DNA of 64,000 nucleotides from Mariprofundus sp. UBA1536 (GTDB taxonomy: Bacteria; Pseudomonadota; Zetaproteobacteria; Mariprofundales; Mariprofundaceae), in assembly GCA_002323245.1 (NCBI GenBank), contig DCPU01000025.1, positions 1-64,000 on the forward strand, written 5' to 3'. The notes beneath the pieces were generated by a model. The model had not been told where the DNA came from and did no database searches. It worked only from the letters and a program-made list of their open reading frames with translations. The position numbers and the translations under genes are program-made. Positions 35,698-44,086 of this stretch are shown here, piece by piece (position 1 is the stretch's first letter; each line of letters begins with the position of its first letter).

Positions 35698-36330
35698 TTA
35701 CATATTGCTGGCGCGGTCGTGGTCCCAAAGTACACGTTGCTCCAAGGCTCTGGATAAGGTGTATTCATCCAAATATTCCAATTCCCCGCCTTCAGGCACA
35801 CCTCGCGAAATACGCGATACCTGAATTTCATGATGCCCGTAGCGGCGTGAGATAAAGTGAGCGGTTGCTTCACCATCCACAGTGGCGCTGGTTGCCAAAA
35901 TTAACTCGCGTATATTTCCAGCAGCAATACGTTTGTCCAGTGCGCTAAATCGCAGATGGTCGGGGCCAACACCATCGACTGGGCTTAAGCGGCCATGCAA
36001 CACATGATAACTGCCGCGATAATGGCCGCGCTCAAGCATCAATACATCCACCGGCTGCTCAACAATACAGACCACATCGTGCTGGCGTTTGATGTTATCG
36101 CAAATCGCGCAATGCGATTCGGTGGCAAATCCGCCGCAGGTGTGGCAAAACTTCACTTGCTCATGCAGATGCTGCAGAGAGTGTGAAAGATTGCGCACAT
36201 CACTGGCAGGTTGGGCCAACATATTCAGCGCCAAACGCATGGCTGTTTTTGGGCCAATGCCTTGAAAGGCGCTGAGTTGTTCCACCAAACGCGCTAAAGG
36301 CTCTGGCATGCCAGAAAGATGCTGCATCAA
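35698..36330 (-). CDS. recR: Recombination protein RecR
   Basis: The protein has 210 residues. It has the helix-hairpin-helix (LSAFQGIGPKTAMRLAL), a four-cysteine zinc motif (FCHTCGGFATESHCAICD) and a Toprim domain (VCIVEQPVDVLMLER; HVLHGRLSPVDGVGPDHLR). With RecF/RecO it loads RecA at gaps. Its start overlaps the ybaB stop by 4 bases, the usual ybaB-recR order; the usual upstream dnaX is replaced by a Tim44-like gene. Confidence 0.95.
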   Translation of the reverse strand: MMQHLSGMPEPLARLVEQLSAFQGIGPKTAMRLALNMLAQPASDVRNLSHSLQHLHEQVKFCHTCGGFATESHCAICDNIKRQHDVVCIVEQPVDVLMLERGHYRGSYHVLHGRLSPVDGVGPDHLRFSALDKRIAAGNIRELILATSATVDGEATAHFISRRYGHHEIQVSRISRGVPEGGELEYLDEYTLSRALEQRVLWDHDRASNM

Positions 36331-36641
36331 AGTGAGAAACCAGGTGGTAGCGACATGCCAGACATCATATCTTTTTGTTTGGCTTTGGTGGTTTCTTCAA
36401 TTTTTTGCATGCCGGCATTCACGGCCGCTGCAACCAAATCTTCGAGCAATGATTTGTCGTCATCAGTGAAGAGGCTTGGGTCAATGTCAATGCTGCGCAC
36501 TTGATGATGGCCAGTAACCACAGCTTTGACCAAACCACCACCAGCTTCACCAGTGGCTTCGATATTGGCCAATTCAGCTTGCATTTGTTTCATATTGTCT
36601 TGCATCTTTTTGGCTTGTTGCATCATTTTTGCAATGTTCAT
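36327..36641 (-). CDS. ybaB: YbaB/EbfC nucleoid-associated protein
   Basis: The protein has 104 residues. MNIAKMMQQAKKMQDNMKQM opens the helical tweezers, followed by EAGGGLVKAVVTGHHQVRSIDIDP and LVAAAVNAGMQKIEETTKAK. It binds DNA as a dimer. ATG 36641 is chosen because upstream codons read into the neighbouring Tim44-like gene and add non-family sequence. It overlaps recR by 4 bases. Confidence 0.95.
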   Translation of the reverse strand: MNIAKMMQQAKKMQDNMKQMQAELANIEATGEAGGGLVKAVVTGHHQVRSIDIDPSLFTDDDKSLLEDLVAAAVNAGMQKIEETTKAKQKDMMSGMSLPPGFSL

Positions 36642-36660
36642 AGTGCGGTCTAATCCTTGA

Positions 36661-37554
36661 TTAACTTTGTTGAATACCAGCGAGATACCAAGTGGGGTCT
36701 TCGCTGTTGGGCTGATGTTGGAAAATCCAGAACTCATTGGCTTCTGTGCTGCTGCTTTCAATGGTAGCGCCTGCTGCATCAAAGGTTTCTTCTTTAAGCA
36801 TGGCTGTGAAATGCACGGCCACCCATTCCATATCCGACTCAATCCAGCTGTCAGAAATCTCAGCATTGAGCATACCCACTTCGGTGTTGGTCGTTTTATC
36901 TCCAAGCTCATTCATTTCAGCTTGGATATGGTTGGCCACTTCTGTGCTGGAAAAAGCACGGATATCGTCGATGTTTTTGCTATCCCAGCTGGCTTGCATG
37001 CGCATAAAAATATCACGTGCTGCACCCAGGAATTGTGCTTCATTGATGATAGGCTTTTCGATAGCCGTGCTGGTTTGCTCACCGCCCAAGAAAGATTCAT
37101 GGGAAGGTGCGCTTTGCGTGGGTTGACCAAATGGTGCTTGGCTGGGTTGCTCATAACGGGCGTGGCCTGCATGGGCTGGTTGTTGCCTAGAGGCTGCTGC
37201 GCGGCGCATAAACCAGAAAATGGCAAAACCAATGCCAGCAAACAAGAGAATGTCCATAAAGTTGATGCCTTCAAAAGCACCGCCAAAGAACAAAGCGCCC
37301 AATAAACCGCCCATCGCTAGGCCGCCCAGAATACCCATCATGCCACCAGCTCTGCTTGGTGTAGCTGCGCCAGGTTTGGCAACGGGTTTGCTGCTCAAGC
37401 CTTGTTGTGGGCTAGGTTTGCTCATGTTTTTTGGCGGGCTCATTGATTTACCAAAGCTCATGCCGCCACCGAAACGTTTGGCTTCAGAATGGGTTGCAAA
37501 AGATGTGGTCGCTAAAAAAATAGCGATAAAACTGAATAGTACTGCTTTTTTCAT
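36661..37554 (-). CDS. Tim44-like membrane-anchored protein
   Basis: The protein has 297 residues. It has a signal/anchor (MKKAVLFSFIAIFLATTSFA), a low-complexity proline/glycine/methionine/serine segment (about 28-72, rich in MSKP and SPP), a GG-rich helix pair (GGLAMGGLLGALFFGG and INFMDILLFAGIGFAIFWFM), and a C-terminal Tim44/MRPL45-like domain (about 165-297: SWDSKNIDDIRAFSSTEV, WVAVHFTAMLKEE). Bacterial versions are common in proteobacteria and are of unknown function. It overlaps dciA by 4 bases and is 20 bases from ybaB. Confidence 0.82.
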   Translation of the reverse strand: MKKAVLFSFIAIFLATTSFATHSEAKRFGGGMSFGKSMSPPKNMSKPSPQQGLSSKPVAKPGAATPSRAGGMMGILGGLAMGGLLGALFFGGAFEGINFMDILLFAGIGFAIFWFMRRAAASRQQPAHAGHARYEQPSQAPFGQPTQSAPSHESFLGGEQTSTAIEKPIINEAQFLGAARDIFMRMQASWDSKNIDDIRAFSSTEVANHIQAEMNELGDKTTNTEVGMLNAEISDSWIESDMEWVAVHFTAMLKEETFDAAGATIESSSTEANEFWIFQHQPNSEDPTWYLAGIQQS

Positions 37555-38066
37555 GTGTTTGTTTCCTCTGATATCTTACTTTTGAAGTATGAGTGGTACG
37601 TCAATTGTGCGGTGAAAGCTTGAAACATCACGCGTCTGAGCGCCTTATCCTCAACATCTTGCAAGCTTTCGGCAAGTCTGCGTAAATCACCGCAGTTGAC
37701 AACATTGATATGCTGCTCTTTTTGAATGGCTTTGATGCCAGCACCTGCTTGCACCTTGGTCCATACCTTGGTTAACCCCTGAAGTTTACACTGGGCAAAA
37801 CAGGCTTTACGAATCTCTTCATGCAATAAGCGAATATGCTGGGCAATCACAGGGTGATTCACCGCAATGAGCAATCCCAAAGAGCCATCACTTTGTGGCT
37901 CAATGGCAATAGGCTCGCAGCGGTCCGCCATCATTGGCCCTACAATTTCATGCCAATTGCGGCGCAACAAACCCATACTGGATAAAATCTGCAAACGTTC
38001 TTTGCCAAGAATTTTGCTGATATCCAGTTGGATATGTTTGAGTTCGGATGATTTACGTCTGGCCAT
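37551..38066 (-). CDS. dciA: DciA-type (DUF721) replicative-helicase loader
   Basis: The protein has 171 residues. The N-terminal two thirds match DUF721: ILSSMGLLRRNWHEIVGPMMADRCEPIAIE and LGLLIAVNHPVIAQHIRLLH (residues about 29-100, described here in parts). DciA is the ancestral helicase loader in bacteria lacking DnaC, so it would work with DnaB at the origin. The C-terminal 60 residues are more variable. It overlaps the Tim44-like gene by 4 bases. Confidence 0.78.
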   Translation of the reverse strand: MARRKSSELKHIQLDISKILGKERLQILSSMGLLRRNWHEIVGPMMADRCEPIAIEPQSDGSLGLLIAVNHPVIAQHIRLLHEEIRKACFAQCKLQGLTKVWTKVQAGAGIKAIQKEQHINVVNCGDLRRLAESLQDVEDKALRRVMFQAFTAQLTYHSYFKSKISEETNT

Positions 38067-38075
38067 GGGGTTCGC

Positions 38076-38405
38076 TTAAAAAAGAAGCTTTTTGCCGCCG
38101 AGAATATGGAAGTGAACATGGAACACTTCCTGTCCGCCACCTTCGCGCACATTAATCACCACGCGATAACCTGCCTCAAGCTTTAACACATCATTGGCAA
38201 TCATATTCACGCGCGCCATTAATTCGCCGAGCAAGGCAGGCTCCTGTATATCGGCAAGGGTGTCGAAATGTTGTTTGGGAATCACCAACACATGGGTGGG
38301 CGCTTTAGGATGAATATCAAAAAAGGCAAACACCACATCATCTTCAAACACGGCTTTGGAAGGAATATCGCCTTGGCTAATTTTGCAAAATAAACAATCG
38401 CTCAT
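38076..38405 (-). CDS. HIT-family nucleotide hydrolase (HinT-like)
   Basis: The protein has 109 residues. It has CLFCKISQGDIPSKAVFEDD at the start, PKAPTHVLVIPKQH in the middle and the catalytic triad HVHFHILGG at residues near 97-105. HinT-like enzymes hydrolyse nucleoside phosphoramidates in the cytosol. The CxxC at the N-terminus is typical of zinc-binding members. dciA follows 9 bases downstream. Confidence 0.93.
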   Translation of the reverse strand: MSDCLFCKISQGDIPSKAVFEDDVVFAFFDIHPKAPTHVLVIPKQHFDTLADIQEPALLGELMARVNMIANDVLKLEAGYRVVINVREGGGQEVFHVHFHILGGKKLLF

Positions 38406-38491
38406 ATTTGAAGTCCTTATGGTTGTATGTTGGGGTGAATCAAGCTTGCGCAGGAAACACTAGCGTCTTTGCCGCAAAAGTGCAGTTCGCT

Positions 38492-39145
38492 TTAACGCTT
38501 GTAGGTGAGCACATGACCTTTGGGGAAGGGCAGGCGCAGATAGGAGATATCCAATGGCCTAATTTGCGTGTGTGAAAAGCCAAGTTTGACCATCAGTTTG
38601 CTAAACCGCGCATGATGACCTCGGCCCGGATCCACCAAAATCACTTCGCATTGGGCTTTGGCATGTTGGTTGATAAATTCCGATAGCATCTCGGCATGGC
38701 CTCGCTCATAAAGCACATCGCTGCCAATGATCAAATCAAACTCACCCAAATCGCTCTTTTCATCGGCCCAGCCAATGCGGGTATAAGGAATGATGTTTTG
38801 TTGGTTTAAAGCACTATTCATATTCAAGAAGTTTTGTGTTTCAGGATGGTAATCGGTGGCGGTGATGTCGGCATGACGATGATTGAGTACATGGCTGGAA
38901 AGGGCGATGCCGCAGCCCAGCTCAAGGATACGTTTGCCCTCAATGGCATAATCCATCATCAAATGCGCCAGCACTTCACCCGATGGCCAAACAATGCCAA
39001 ACAGCGGCCATGTGGCAGAAGAAATACCCAAATTTTCAGCAATTTGTTCATCATCAGAAAATTCCTGATTGTCGCGCAAGGTGCGCAGGTGGATATCAGT
39101 GTTGCCAAATTCCATGGTTTGATAACGAACGCGCAGGGTAGACAT
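38492..39145 (-). CDS. Class I SAM-dependent methyltransferase (METTL/Methyltransf_16-like)
   Basis: The protein has 217 residues. ATWPLFGIVWPSGEVLAHLM precedes the SAM loop RILELGCGIALSSHVLN, then ADITATDYHP and LIIGSDVLYERGHAEML. This order, with a WP--G segment before motif I and a DVLYE-type motif IV, resembles protein-lysine methyltransferases of the METTL21 type and some nicotinamide methyltransferases. The substrate is not evident. The 39146-39417 gap upstream contains only AT-rich sequence and a possible repeat fragment near 39179-39200. Confidence 0.8.
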   Translation of the reverse strand: MSTLRVRYQTMEFGNTDIHLRTLRDNQEFSDDEQIAENLGISSATWPLFGIVWPSGEVLAHLMMDYAIEGKRILELGCGIALSSHVLNHRHADITATDYHPETQNFLNMNSALNQQNIIPYTRIGWADEKSDLGEFDLIIGSDVLYERGHAEMLSEFINQHAKAQCEVILVDPGRGHHARFSKLMVKLGFSHTQIRPLDISYLRLPFPKGHVLTYKR

Positions 39146-39417
39146 AAAACCTCATTGATTCAGTCCGCGTTGTGATAACAAAGACACCACGAAGAAAAGC
39201 CAATCTATGCAATCCAAACAGATTTTACTATCAGATATAATATGCAGGAAAAAGAGTAAATGTCAGCTAAGTATGTAGCATGCTTAAAAGGCCAGAACAG
39301 GTAAAAAAGAGTAGAAAATCATTGCGAAGAAAAATTAAATAACCTCTTGGTTTCAGCGATAGATATAACTGTGACAAGCTGATGAGCAGCGAATGTTGGA
39401 TTCAGGGATGGTGTGTT

Positions 39418-39603
39418 ATGTGTCAATATGTTTTGCACGTAGAGATGGACTTGTTTGGACCTTATTATTCCGAAGAACACGCGCGATATGCGCAATACCT
39501 TTTTGCTTGTAAACACCCCGATATCGCCAAGTCGTGCGAAATATTACCAGTGGATGAGCGCATCGATACCAGGTCGTTATTTGAGCCTTGGTTATTGCAA
39601 TAA
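39418..39603 (+). CDS. Small conserved-looking protein, unknown
   Basis: The protein has 61 residues: VLHVEMDLFGPYYSEEHARY, then cysteine-containing ACKHPDIAKSCEILPVDERID and FEPWL at the end. The hydrophobic-acidic alternation looks like a real small domain, but I do not recognise a named family. ATG 39382 is an in-frame alternative that adds 12 cysteine/tryptophan-rich residues; neither start has a strong ribosome binding site. Its 3' end overlaps the convergent GIY-YIG gene by 12 bases. Confidence 0.5.
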   Translation: MCQYVLHVEMDLFGPYYSEEHARYAQYLFACKHPDIAKSCEILPVDERIDTRSLFEPWLLQ

Positions 39604-39876
39604 ATCTTGAATCGGTTGCAAGCCGTGGGTGATGATGTTTTCTTTGAAGGGTTTGGTCTGTTTTTTTAGCCAAGCTTCTAGCTTGAGGGCATCGGATCGG
39701 CTGCCAATATCTGTTTGAAATACCAAAGTAAGCGGGGCTTTACCGCGCAGATACTTGGCGCCTTTGCCAGCTTCATGTTCTGCAAAACGCCGCGCCACAT
39801 CGGTGGTGATGCCTGTGTAAAGAAAGCCGCCTTTGCAGCGAATCATATATATATGCCAAACGGAAACTTCAGCCAA
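39592..39876 (-). CDS. GIY-YIG domain protein (YhbQ/UPF0213-like)
   Basis: The protein has 94 residues. HIYMIRCKGGFLYTGITTDV contains the GIY-YIG core (Y and YTG), and RRFAEHEAGKGAKYLRGKAPL carries the catalytic arginine and the family H/K-G-A-KY motif. These single-domain proteins are small structure-specific nucleases in some bacteria; the cellular role is unclear. It follows the Gre-like gene by one base. Confidence 0.9.
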   Translation of the reverse strand: MAEVSVWHIYMIRCKGGFLYTGITTDVARRFAEHEAGKGAKYLRGKAPLTLVFQTDIGSRSDALKLEAWLKKQTKPFKENIITHGLQPIQDLLQ

Positions 39877-39877
39877 A

Positions 39878-40378
39878 TCAATATACCATCAATAGTTCAT
39901 AACTTAAGGTTTTGCCTGCAATGGTAAGGGTGAAGGAATCACCCGCAGCTTTGCCAAACATGGCTCTGCCCATGGGTGATTGGGGCGTGATCACAGTGAT
40001 GGTTTGCTGCGCAAACACCACTTGCAAGCCACCAGAATCAGCAGCCAAACAAAAGGTTTGTTGTATGCCTTCTTCGCTTTCTAAACAAACGATAGCGCCC
40101 AGCGAGGCTGATTTGTTTGCAATAAGCGCCAACTGCTTAAAGTAGGCCAGCGCTCGCTCAAGCTCGAGCAGGCGAACACCTTGGCCTTGGGCCAAATAGG
40201 ATGCTTCGGTACCCATGGTTTCGTATTTGCTTGAGCCCAAGCAATCTTTGTGGGTGGCTGTGTCTCTGGCGATTTTTACAGCTTCAGCGGCGACGATAAT
40301 ATCTTGGCTAAGTTTGGCTTGGATGCTGTCGAAAATACCTTGTTTATATAAAGCGCTGGGCAGGGTAGTTATCGTCAT
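39878..40378 (-). CDS. Divergent GreA/GreB-type factor
   Basis: The protein has 166 residues. An N-terminal helical part contains SSKYETMGTEASYLAQGQ, a pattern typical of a GreA/B-like subfamily rather than the coiled-coil DLSENAEY tip of true GreA. The C-terminal part (ITPQSPMGRAMFGKAAGDSF) is the FKBP-like domain that docks on RNA polymerase. It may modulate the secondary channel without the transcript cleavage activity. True GreA is at 22542-23015. It overlaps the SpoIIAA-like gene by 4 bases. Confidence 0.78.
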   Translation of the reverse strand: MTITTLPSALYKQGIFDSIQAKLSQDIIVAAEAVKIARDTATHKDCLGSSKYETMGTEASYLAQGQGVRLLELERALAYFKQLALIANKSASLGAIVCLESEEGIQQTFCLAADSGGLQVVFAQQTITVITPQSPMGRAMFGKAAGDSFTLTIAGKTLSYELLMVY

Positions 40379-40749
40379 GGATGCTTGGTATGCAATATCC
40401 AGTCTTGGGCATGCAAGGAATCGTTAAAGGCAAAATGTTTAATTTTTGCGGCGACAAAATGGGTGGCTAAATGTTCACCCAATGCACCAAGTTTAGAATC
40501 GGTGACCAAAGCGACATGGGTGACCTTGTTGTGATGATCGCGCACAAATTTAAAGTGTTTGAGCATAGCGGTGAAGGAATCCCAACTTGGGAAATCTTTG
40601 GTGTAGATGATGATGCCGTTGAGTAGCTCATATTCATCGATATAGGGATCAATGATTTTGGCGGCAGCTTCAAAGTCTTCCGATGTAAGTTCGCCATCGG
40701 GAGTGAGGGTAGCGATGCCTAAAGTTTTGTCTAAGGATACATTTAACAT
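40375..40749 (-). CDS. SpoIIAA/STAS-like protein
   Basis: The protein has 124 residues. GIATLTPDGELTSEDFEAAAKI and LLNGIIIYTKDFPSW, then VTHVALVTDSKLGALGEHLA, match the SpoIIAA-like family (DUF3478), a small beta-alpha fold related to STAS domains. Its role is unknown. ATG 40749 has an excellent AGGAGAAA upstream; an earlier start at 40809 is not supported. It is followed by, and overlaps, the Gre-like gene. Confidence 0.82.
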   Translation of the reverse strand: MLNVSLDKTLGIATLTPDGELTSEDFEAAAKIIDPYIDEYELLNGIIIYTKDFPSWDSFTAMLKHFKFVRDHHNKVTHVALVTDSKLGALGEHLATHFVAAKIKHFAFNDSLHAQDWILHTKHP

Positions 40750-40872
40750 AATTTTCTCCTTTATCAGTTGGGTGAAAGCATGCGGTAACGGTTTACGATA
40801 ATATGCCATAACTAAGGCCTTGATGATAGATGTTAAATGATGTTTTTGGGATGGGGCTGAAATGGGTTTGGC

Positions 40873-41937
40873 TTATCTGCCGATTTTTTGCAGCGTTAGT
40901 GTGCGGCTGACTTGGGAGTTAAATTGCTCGTTCGTTTCAGTGAGTTTGTGTTTGAACCATGATGATAGTTCAACCAAGTCCTCAATGACTGCATAGTCCA
41001 TGCAGATGAATATGCATTCGGTTTCAGCAATAAACGCCATGGGCGATGGCTCATCTTCGACAAACCGTTGGGCACCCACCAAATCACCCGTTTTTAAGCG
41101 GCCGCAATACACTCCACCAACCTCAGTTTCCACGATGATACGCACGGAGCCTTGGATAAGTAATGCAACGTGGTTCATATGTTTGTTGGGGCGCTTGATG
41201 ACTTCATGCGGAGTGCAGGTTTCTGCCCATGAGCGCTTGGCAATGATAAAGCGAAGATCAATGCGTAATCTGGCAAAAAGATCGGCAGAAGATAGCGCTG
41301 TCAAATGACGGCGAATCAAGGCTTCTTTATTAAAATTTAAATTTAACTCGGTATCAGTGGCGATAGCAGCGGCAAATTCTGCTGGCGAGAAACGCAGCAG
41401 GGTGCAATCGACGTTGGCAAGAGCTGTGGCAGAGCGAGTTTGGTTCGTCTGCATGGCGCTTTCACCCACAACAGCGCCGCTGCGTAGATAATTCAGCATA
41501 CGGAAATGACCGCCCGACTTGATGTTGATGGTGATTTCACCCTCTAAAATGAGATATATGAAATCGGCATCTTCATCTTTATGGAAAAGCGCTTCACCCT
41601 CTTTAAGCTGAACTTTACGTTTGCGTGTACCAAGTAAGCCAAAATGTTTAGCCAGTGGTAAATAATTGTTCGTCACATAAGGGCTTAAATTATCGGCCAG
41701 AATTTCTTCGCCAAATTTTTCTACTAGGTCTTTGGCTTGGTTATTTTTTTCATGACTTAGAATTTCATAAGCTTTGCGGGCAGCATAAATGGATCCGATT
41801 TCATGCCCCGATTGCTCAAGTTTTTCGGCCAATTGTATATGCAAGGTGGGGTCATCAGGATGAAAATCACACAGCTCACGCAACGCCATAGTGCTGTTGC
41901 TGGCTGTGTCATGAATGTTGAGATCAAATTCATTCAT
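40873..41937 (-). CDS. Twin cyclic-nucleotide-binding-domain protein without DNA-binding domain
   Basis: The protein has 354 residues. The N-terminal 90 residues are TPR-like (DFHPDDPTLHIQLAEKLEQS, SIYAARKAYEILS). Two cNMP-binding folds follow: about 105-220 (EGEALFHKDEDADFIYLILEGEI, then GAVVGESAMQTNQTRSATAL, which keeps the GE-S----RSA phosphate cassette) and about 235-345 (CTPHEVIKRPNKHMNHVALLIQGSVRI, more divergent). No helix-turn-helix or output domain is present. It may scaffold or sense a nucleotide. hisE is 44 bases upstream on the same strand. Confidence 0.8.
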   Translation of the reverse strand: MNEFDLNIHDTASNSTMALRELCDFHPDDPTLHIQLAEKLEQSGHEIGSIYAARKAYEILSHEKNNQAKDLVEKFGEEILADNLSPYVTNNYLPLAKHFGLLGTRKRKVQLKEGEALFHKDEDADFIYLILEGEITINIKSGGHFRMLNYLRSGAVVGESAMQTNQTRSATALANVDCTLLRFSPAEFAAAIATDTELNLNFNKEALIRRHLTALSSADLFARLRIDLRFIIAKRSWAETCTPHEVIKRPNKHMNHVALLIQGSVRIIVETEVGGVYCGRLKTGDLVGAQRFVEDEPSPMAFIAETECIFICMDYAVIEDLVELSSWFKHKLTETNEQFNSQVSRTLTLQKIGR

Positions 41938-41981
41938 GATGAATTAGAACCAGCGAATCAGGGTCGCCATGGACAAAGGCC

Positions 41982-42314
41982 TCATTTGCCGCGAGAAGCT
42001 TTTTCATCATGGCCAGATACGCCAAAGCGGCGCGCAAGCTCCTGCAATACATCATCGCTGCTTAGGTTGTGATGCGCCAACATAATCATGGTGTGAAACC
42101 ACAAGTCGGCAGTTTCATAAATGATGTGTTCTTTATCGCCATTTTTGGCAGCGATAATGGTTTCAATGGCTTCTTCACCCACTTTTTCCAGCATCTTGTC
42201 TGGTTTGGTAAATAGTGAGGCCACATACGATGTGTCCGCGGATTCTAACTTGCGGGATTCCAAAACAGCATGAAGCTGCTTGAGTATATCATCGTTGCTC
42301 AAAGCTTTGCTCAT
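41982..42314 (-). CDS. hisE: Phosphoribosyl-ATP pyrophosphatase
   Basis: The protein has 110 residues. It has the MazG-like helical motif KVGEEAIETIIAAKNGDKEHIIYETADLWFHTMIML (about 42-77, cited in part) with the metal-binding E--E and E--D residues. It performs the second step of histidine synthesis. It overlaps hisI by 4 bases and is a separate gene, unlike the hisIE fusion of enterobacteria. Confidence 0.95.
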   Translation of the reverse strand: MSKALSNDDILKQLHAVLESRKLESADTSYVASLFTKPDKMLEKVGEEAIETIIAAKNGDKEHIIYETADLWFHTMIMLAHHNLSSDDVLQELARRFGVSGHDEKASRGK

Positions 42315-42667
42315 TTGAGAGGCTCCTCAATGGTTACCCATGTACTATCTTGTTTTTGTTGATAAAAACAAGAAGCGCGATTGGTGTGACAAGCTGGGCC
42401 AGTCTGCTTTATTTTGAGCAGCAGCGTGTCGCCATCACAATCAAGATACATTTCCTTCACTTCTTGCACATGCCCAGAAGACTCACCTTTTTTCCACTGC
42501 TTCTGGCGTGAACGAGAATAATAATGCGCAAAACCAGTGTTAAGCGTGTGCAACACAGCTTCTTCATTCATCCAGGCCATCATCAATACGCGGCCTGTGA
42601 TGGCATCTTGAGCGATAGCTGGCACAAGGCCAGCTTCGTTGAAGGTGATGCTATCTAACAAACTCAT
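42311..42667 (-). CDS. hisI: Phosphoribosyl-AMP cyclohydrolase
   Basis: The protein has 118 residues. VLMMAWMNEEAVLHTLNTG and YYSRSRQKQWKKGESSGH are the family signature, DCDGDTLLLK binds magnesium, and the zinc cysteines are DC (near 86) and GPACHTNRASCFY. It carries out the third histidine step. It overlaps both hemL and hisE by 4 bases, so the three are translated from one transcript. Confidence 0.96.
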   Translation of the reverse strand: MSLLDSITFNEAGLVPAIAQDAITGRVLMMAWMNEEAVLHTLNTGFAHYYSRSRQKQWKKGESSGHVQEVKEMYLDCDGDTLLLKIKQTGPACHTNRASCFYQQKQDSTWVTIEEPLK

Positions 42668-43965
42668 GCTGTAAGTTTGGCCAATACACGTTTGGCAGCA
42701 GCAATGGTGTTATCAATATCGGCATCGGTATGAGCAGCCGATACAAACGCAGCTTCATATTGGCTTGGCGCGAGATACACACCTTCATCAAGCATGGCAT
42801 TAAAGAATTTGCCAAAGAATGGTAAATCACAGAAACCGCTGACATCCGAGCAGCAGCTTACCTTATCCAAATCAGTGAAGAAGATGGTAAACATCGAACC
42901 AAAGCGGTTGCCCGTGGCAGCTACACCAGCTTCTTTGCAACCAGCCAATAAACCTTCAAACAAACGTTTGGATTTGATTTCCAGCGCTTCATAAAGTTTT
43001 GGATCTTGCAAGCGGCTCAGTGTTTCAAGGCCTGCGCGCATCGCCAAAGGATTGCCAGATAGCGTGCCAGCTTGATACACAGGGCCATCAGGCGAGATTT
43101 TACGCATGATATCTTCGCGGCCACCATAAGCGCCCACAGGCATGCCGCCGCCGATGATTTTGCCCAAGCAGGTCAAATCGGGTTTGATGTTAAACAATGA
43201 TTGTGCGCCGCCGGCAGCCACGCGGAAACCACACATCACTTCATCAAAAATCAGCAAAGCGCCTTCGGCATCACAAATATCGCGCAGTTGTTGCAAGAAG
43301 CCTGTGGAATACAAATCCATCACCCCAGTATTACCAGGAACAGGTTCAACAATAATGCAGGCGATTTCGCCTTTATTGGCTGCGAAGAGATGTTTAACTT
43401 CATCAATATCCTGGAAGGGAGCAGTTAAGGTTAGTTTGGCATAATCATTGGGTACACCCGCAGAATCAGGCTCGCCAAAAGTGGCAGCGCCTGAGCCCGC
43501 TTTCACCAAAAAGCCATCAGCATGACCATGGTAACCACCATCAAATTTGATGAATTTATCGCGGCCCGTGAAACCACGCGCCAAACGCAAAGCGCTCATG
43601 GTAGCTTCGGTGCCAGAGCTAACAAAGCGCACCACTTCAATCGATGGCACCATATCAATTACTTTCTGCGCCAGTTCAATTTCAAGCTCGCATGGCGCGC
43701 CAAAAGATACGCCTTTATCGGCTGTTTCCTTAATCGCGGCAATCACGGCATCGTGGGCATGACCCAAAATCATAGGCCCCCAAGAGCCCACGTAGTCGAT
43801 GTAGGTGTTGCCATCTACGTCTGTGACATATGCGCCTTTGGCCGAATCAAAAAAGCGGGGCGTGCCGCCCACACCTTTGAAGGCTCGCACAGGCGAATTC
43901 ACGCCACCCGGAATAATTTTCTTGGCTGCATCAAAATCTTTAACGGATTGTTCTATGTTCGACAT
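42664..43965 (-). CDS. hemL: Glutamate-1-semialdehyde 2,1-aminomutase
   Basis: The protein has 433 residues. IPGGVNSPVRAFKGVGGTP near the start, SSGTEATMSALRLARG, DGGYHGHADGFLVKAGSG, LIFDEVMCGFR and the PLP lysine in CLGKIIGGGMPVGAYGG (near 270) define the enzyme. It makes 5-aminolevulinate for heme. It is the first gene of hemL-hisI-hisE. The 121-base gap to acnA is filled by an imperfect inverted repeat that could end the acnA transcript. Confidence 0.97.
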   Translation of the reverse strand: MSNIEQSVKDFDAAKKIIPGGVNSPVRAFKGVGGTPRFFDSAKGAYVTDVDGNTYIDYVGSWGPMILGHAHDAVIAAIKETADKGVSFGAPCELEIELAQKVIDMVPSIEVVRFVSSGTEATMSALRLARGFTGRDKFIKFDGGYHGHADGFLVKAGSGAATFGEPDSAGVPNDYAKLTLTAPFQDIDEVKHLFAANKGEIACIIVEPVPGNTGVMDLYSTGFLQQLRDICDAEGALLIFDEVMCGFRVAAGGAQSLFNIKPDLTCLGKIIGGGMPVGAYGGREDIMRKISPDGPVYQAGTLSGNPLAMRAGLETLSRLQDPKLYEALEIKSKRLFEGLLAGCKEAGVAATGNRFGSMFTIFFTDLDKVSCCSDVSGFCDLPFFGKFFNAMLDEGVYLAPSQYEAAFVSAAHTDADIDNTIAAAKRVLAKLTA

Positions 43966-43998
43966 GTTCTTTCCTTCGTTTGTATTTCAATTCTTTTT

Positions 43999-44074
43999 AC
44001 CGCCAAGGGACGCAAAGTTACGCAAAGTTTTTAGACAGTAACTTTTCTTTGCGAAACTTCGCGTCCTTCGCGGT
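43999..44074. repeat. Imperfect intergenic inverted repeat
   Basis: Arm 1 at 43999-44027 (starting ACCGCCAAGGGACGCAAAG) and arm 2 at 44047-44074 (ending CGCGTCCTTCGCGGT) are complementary with a few mismatches around a 19-base loop. The CGCAAAG/GTCCTT-GCGGT pattern is a widespread dispersed intergenic repeat type. A single-arm relative may exist near 25862-25890. Confidence 0.7.
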
Positions 44075-44086
44075 TCAATATTCTTT

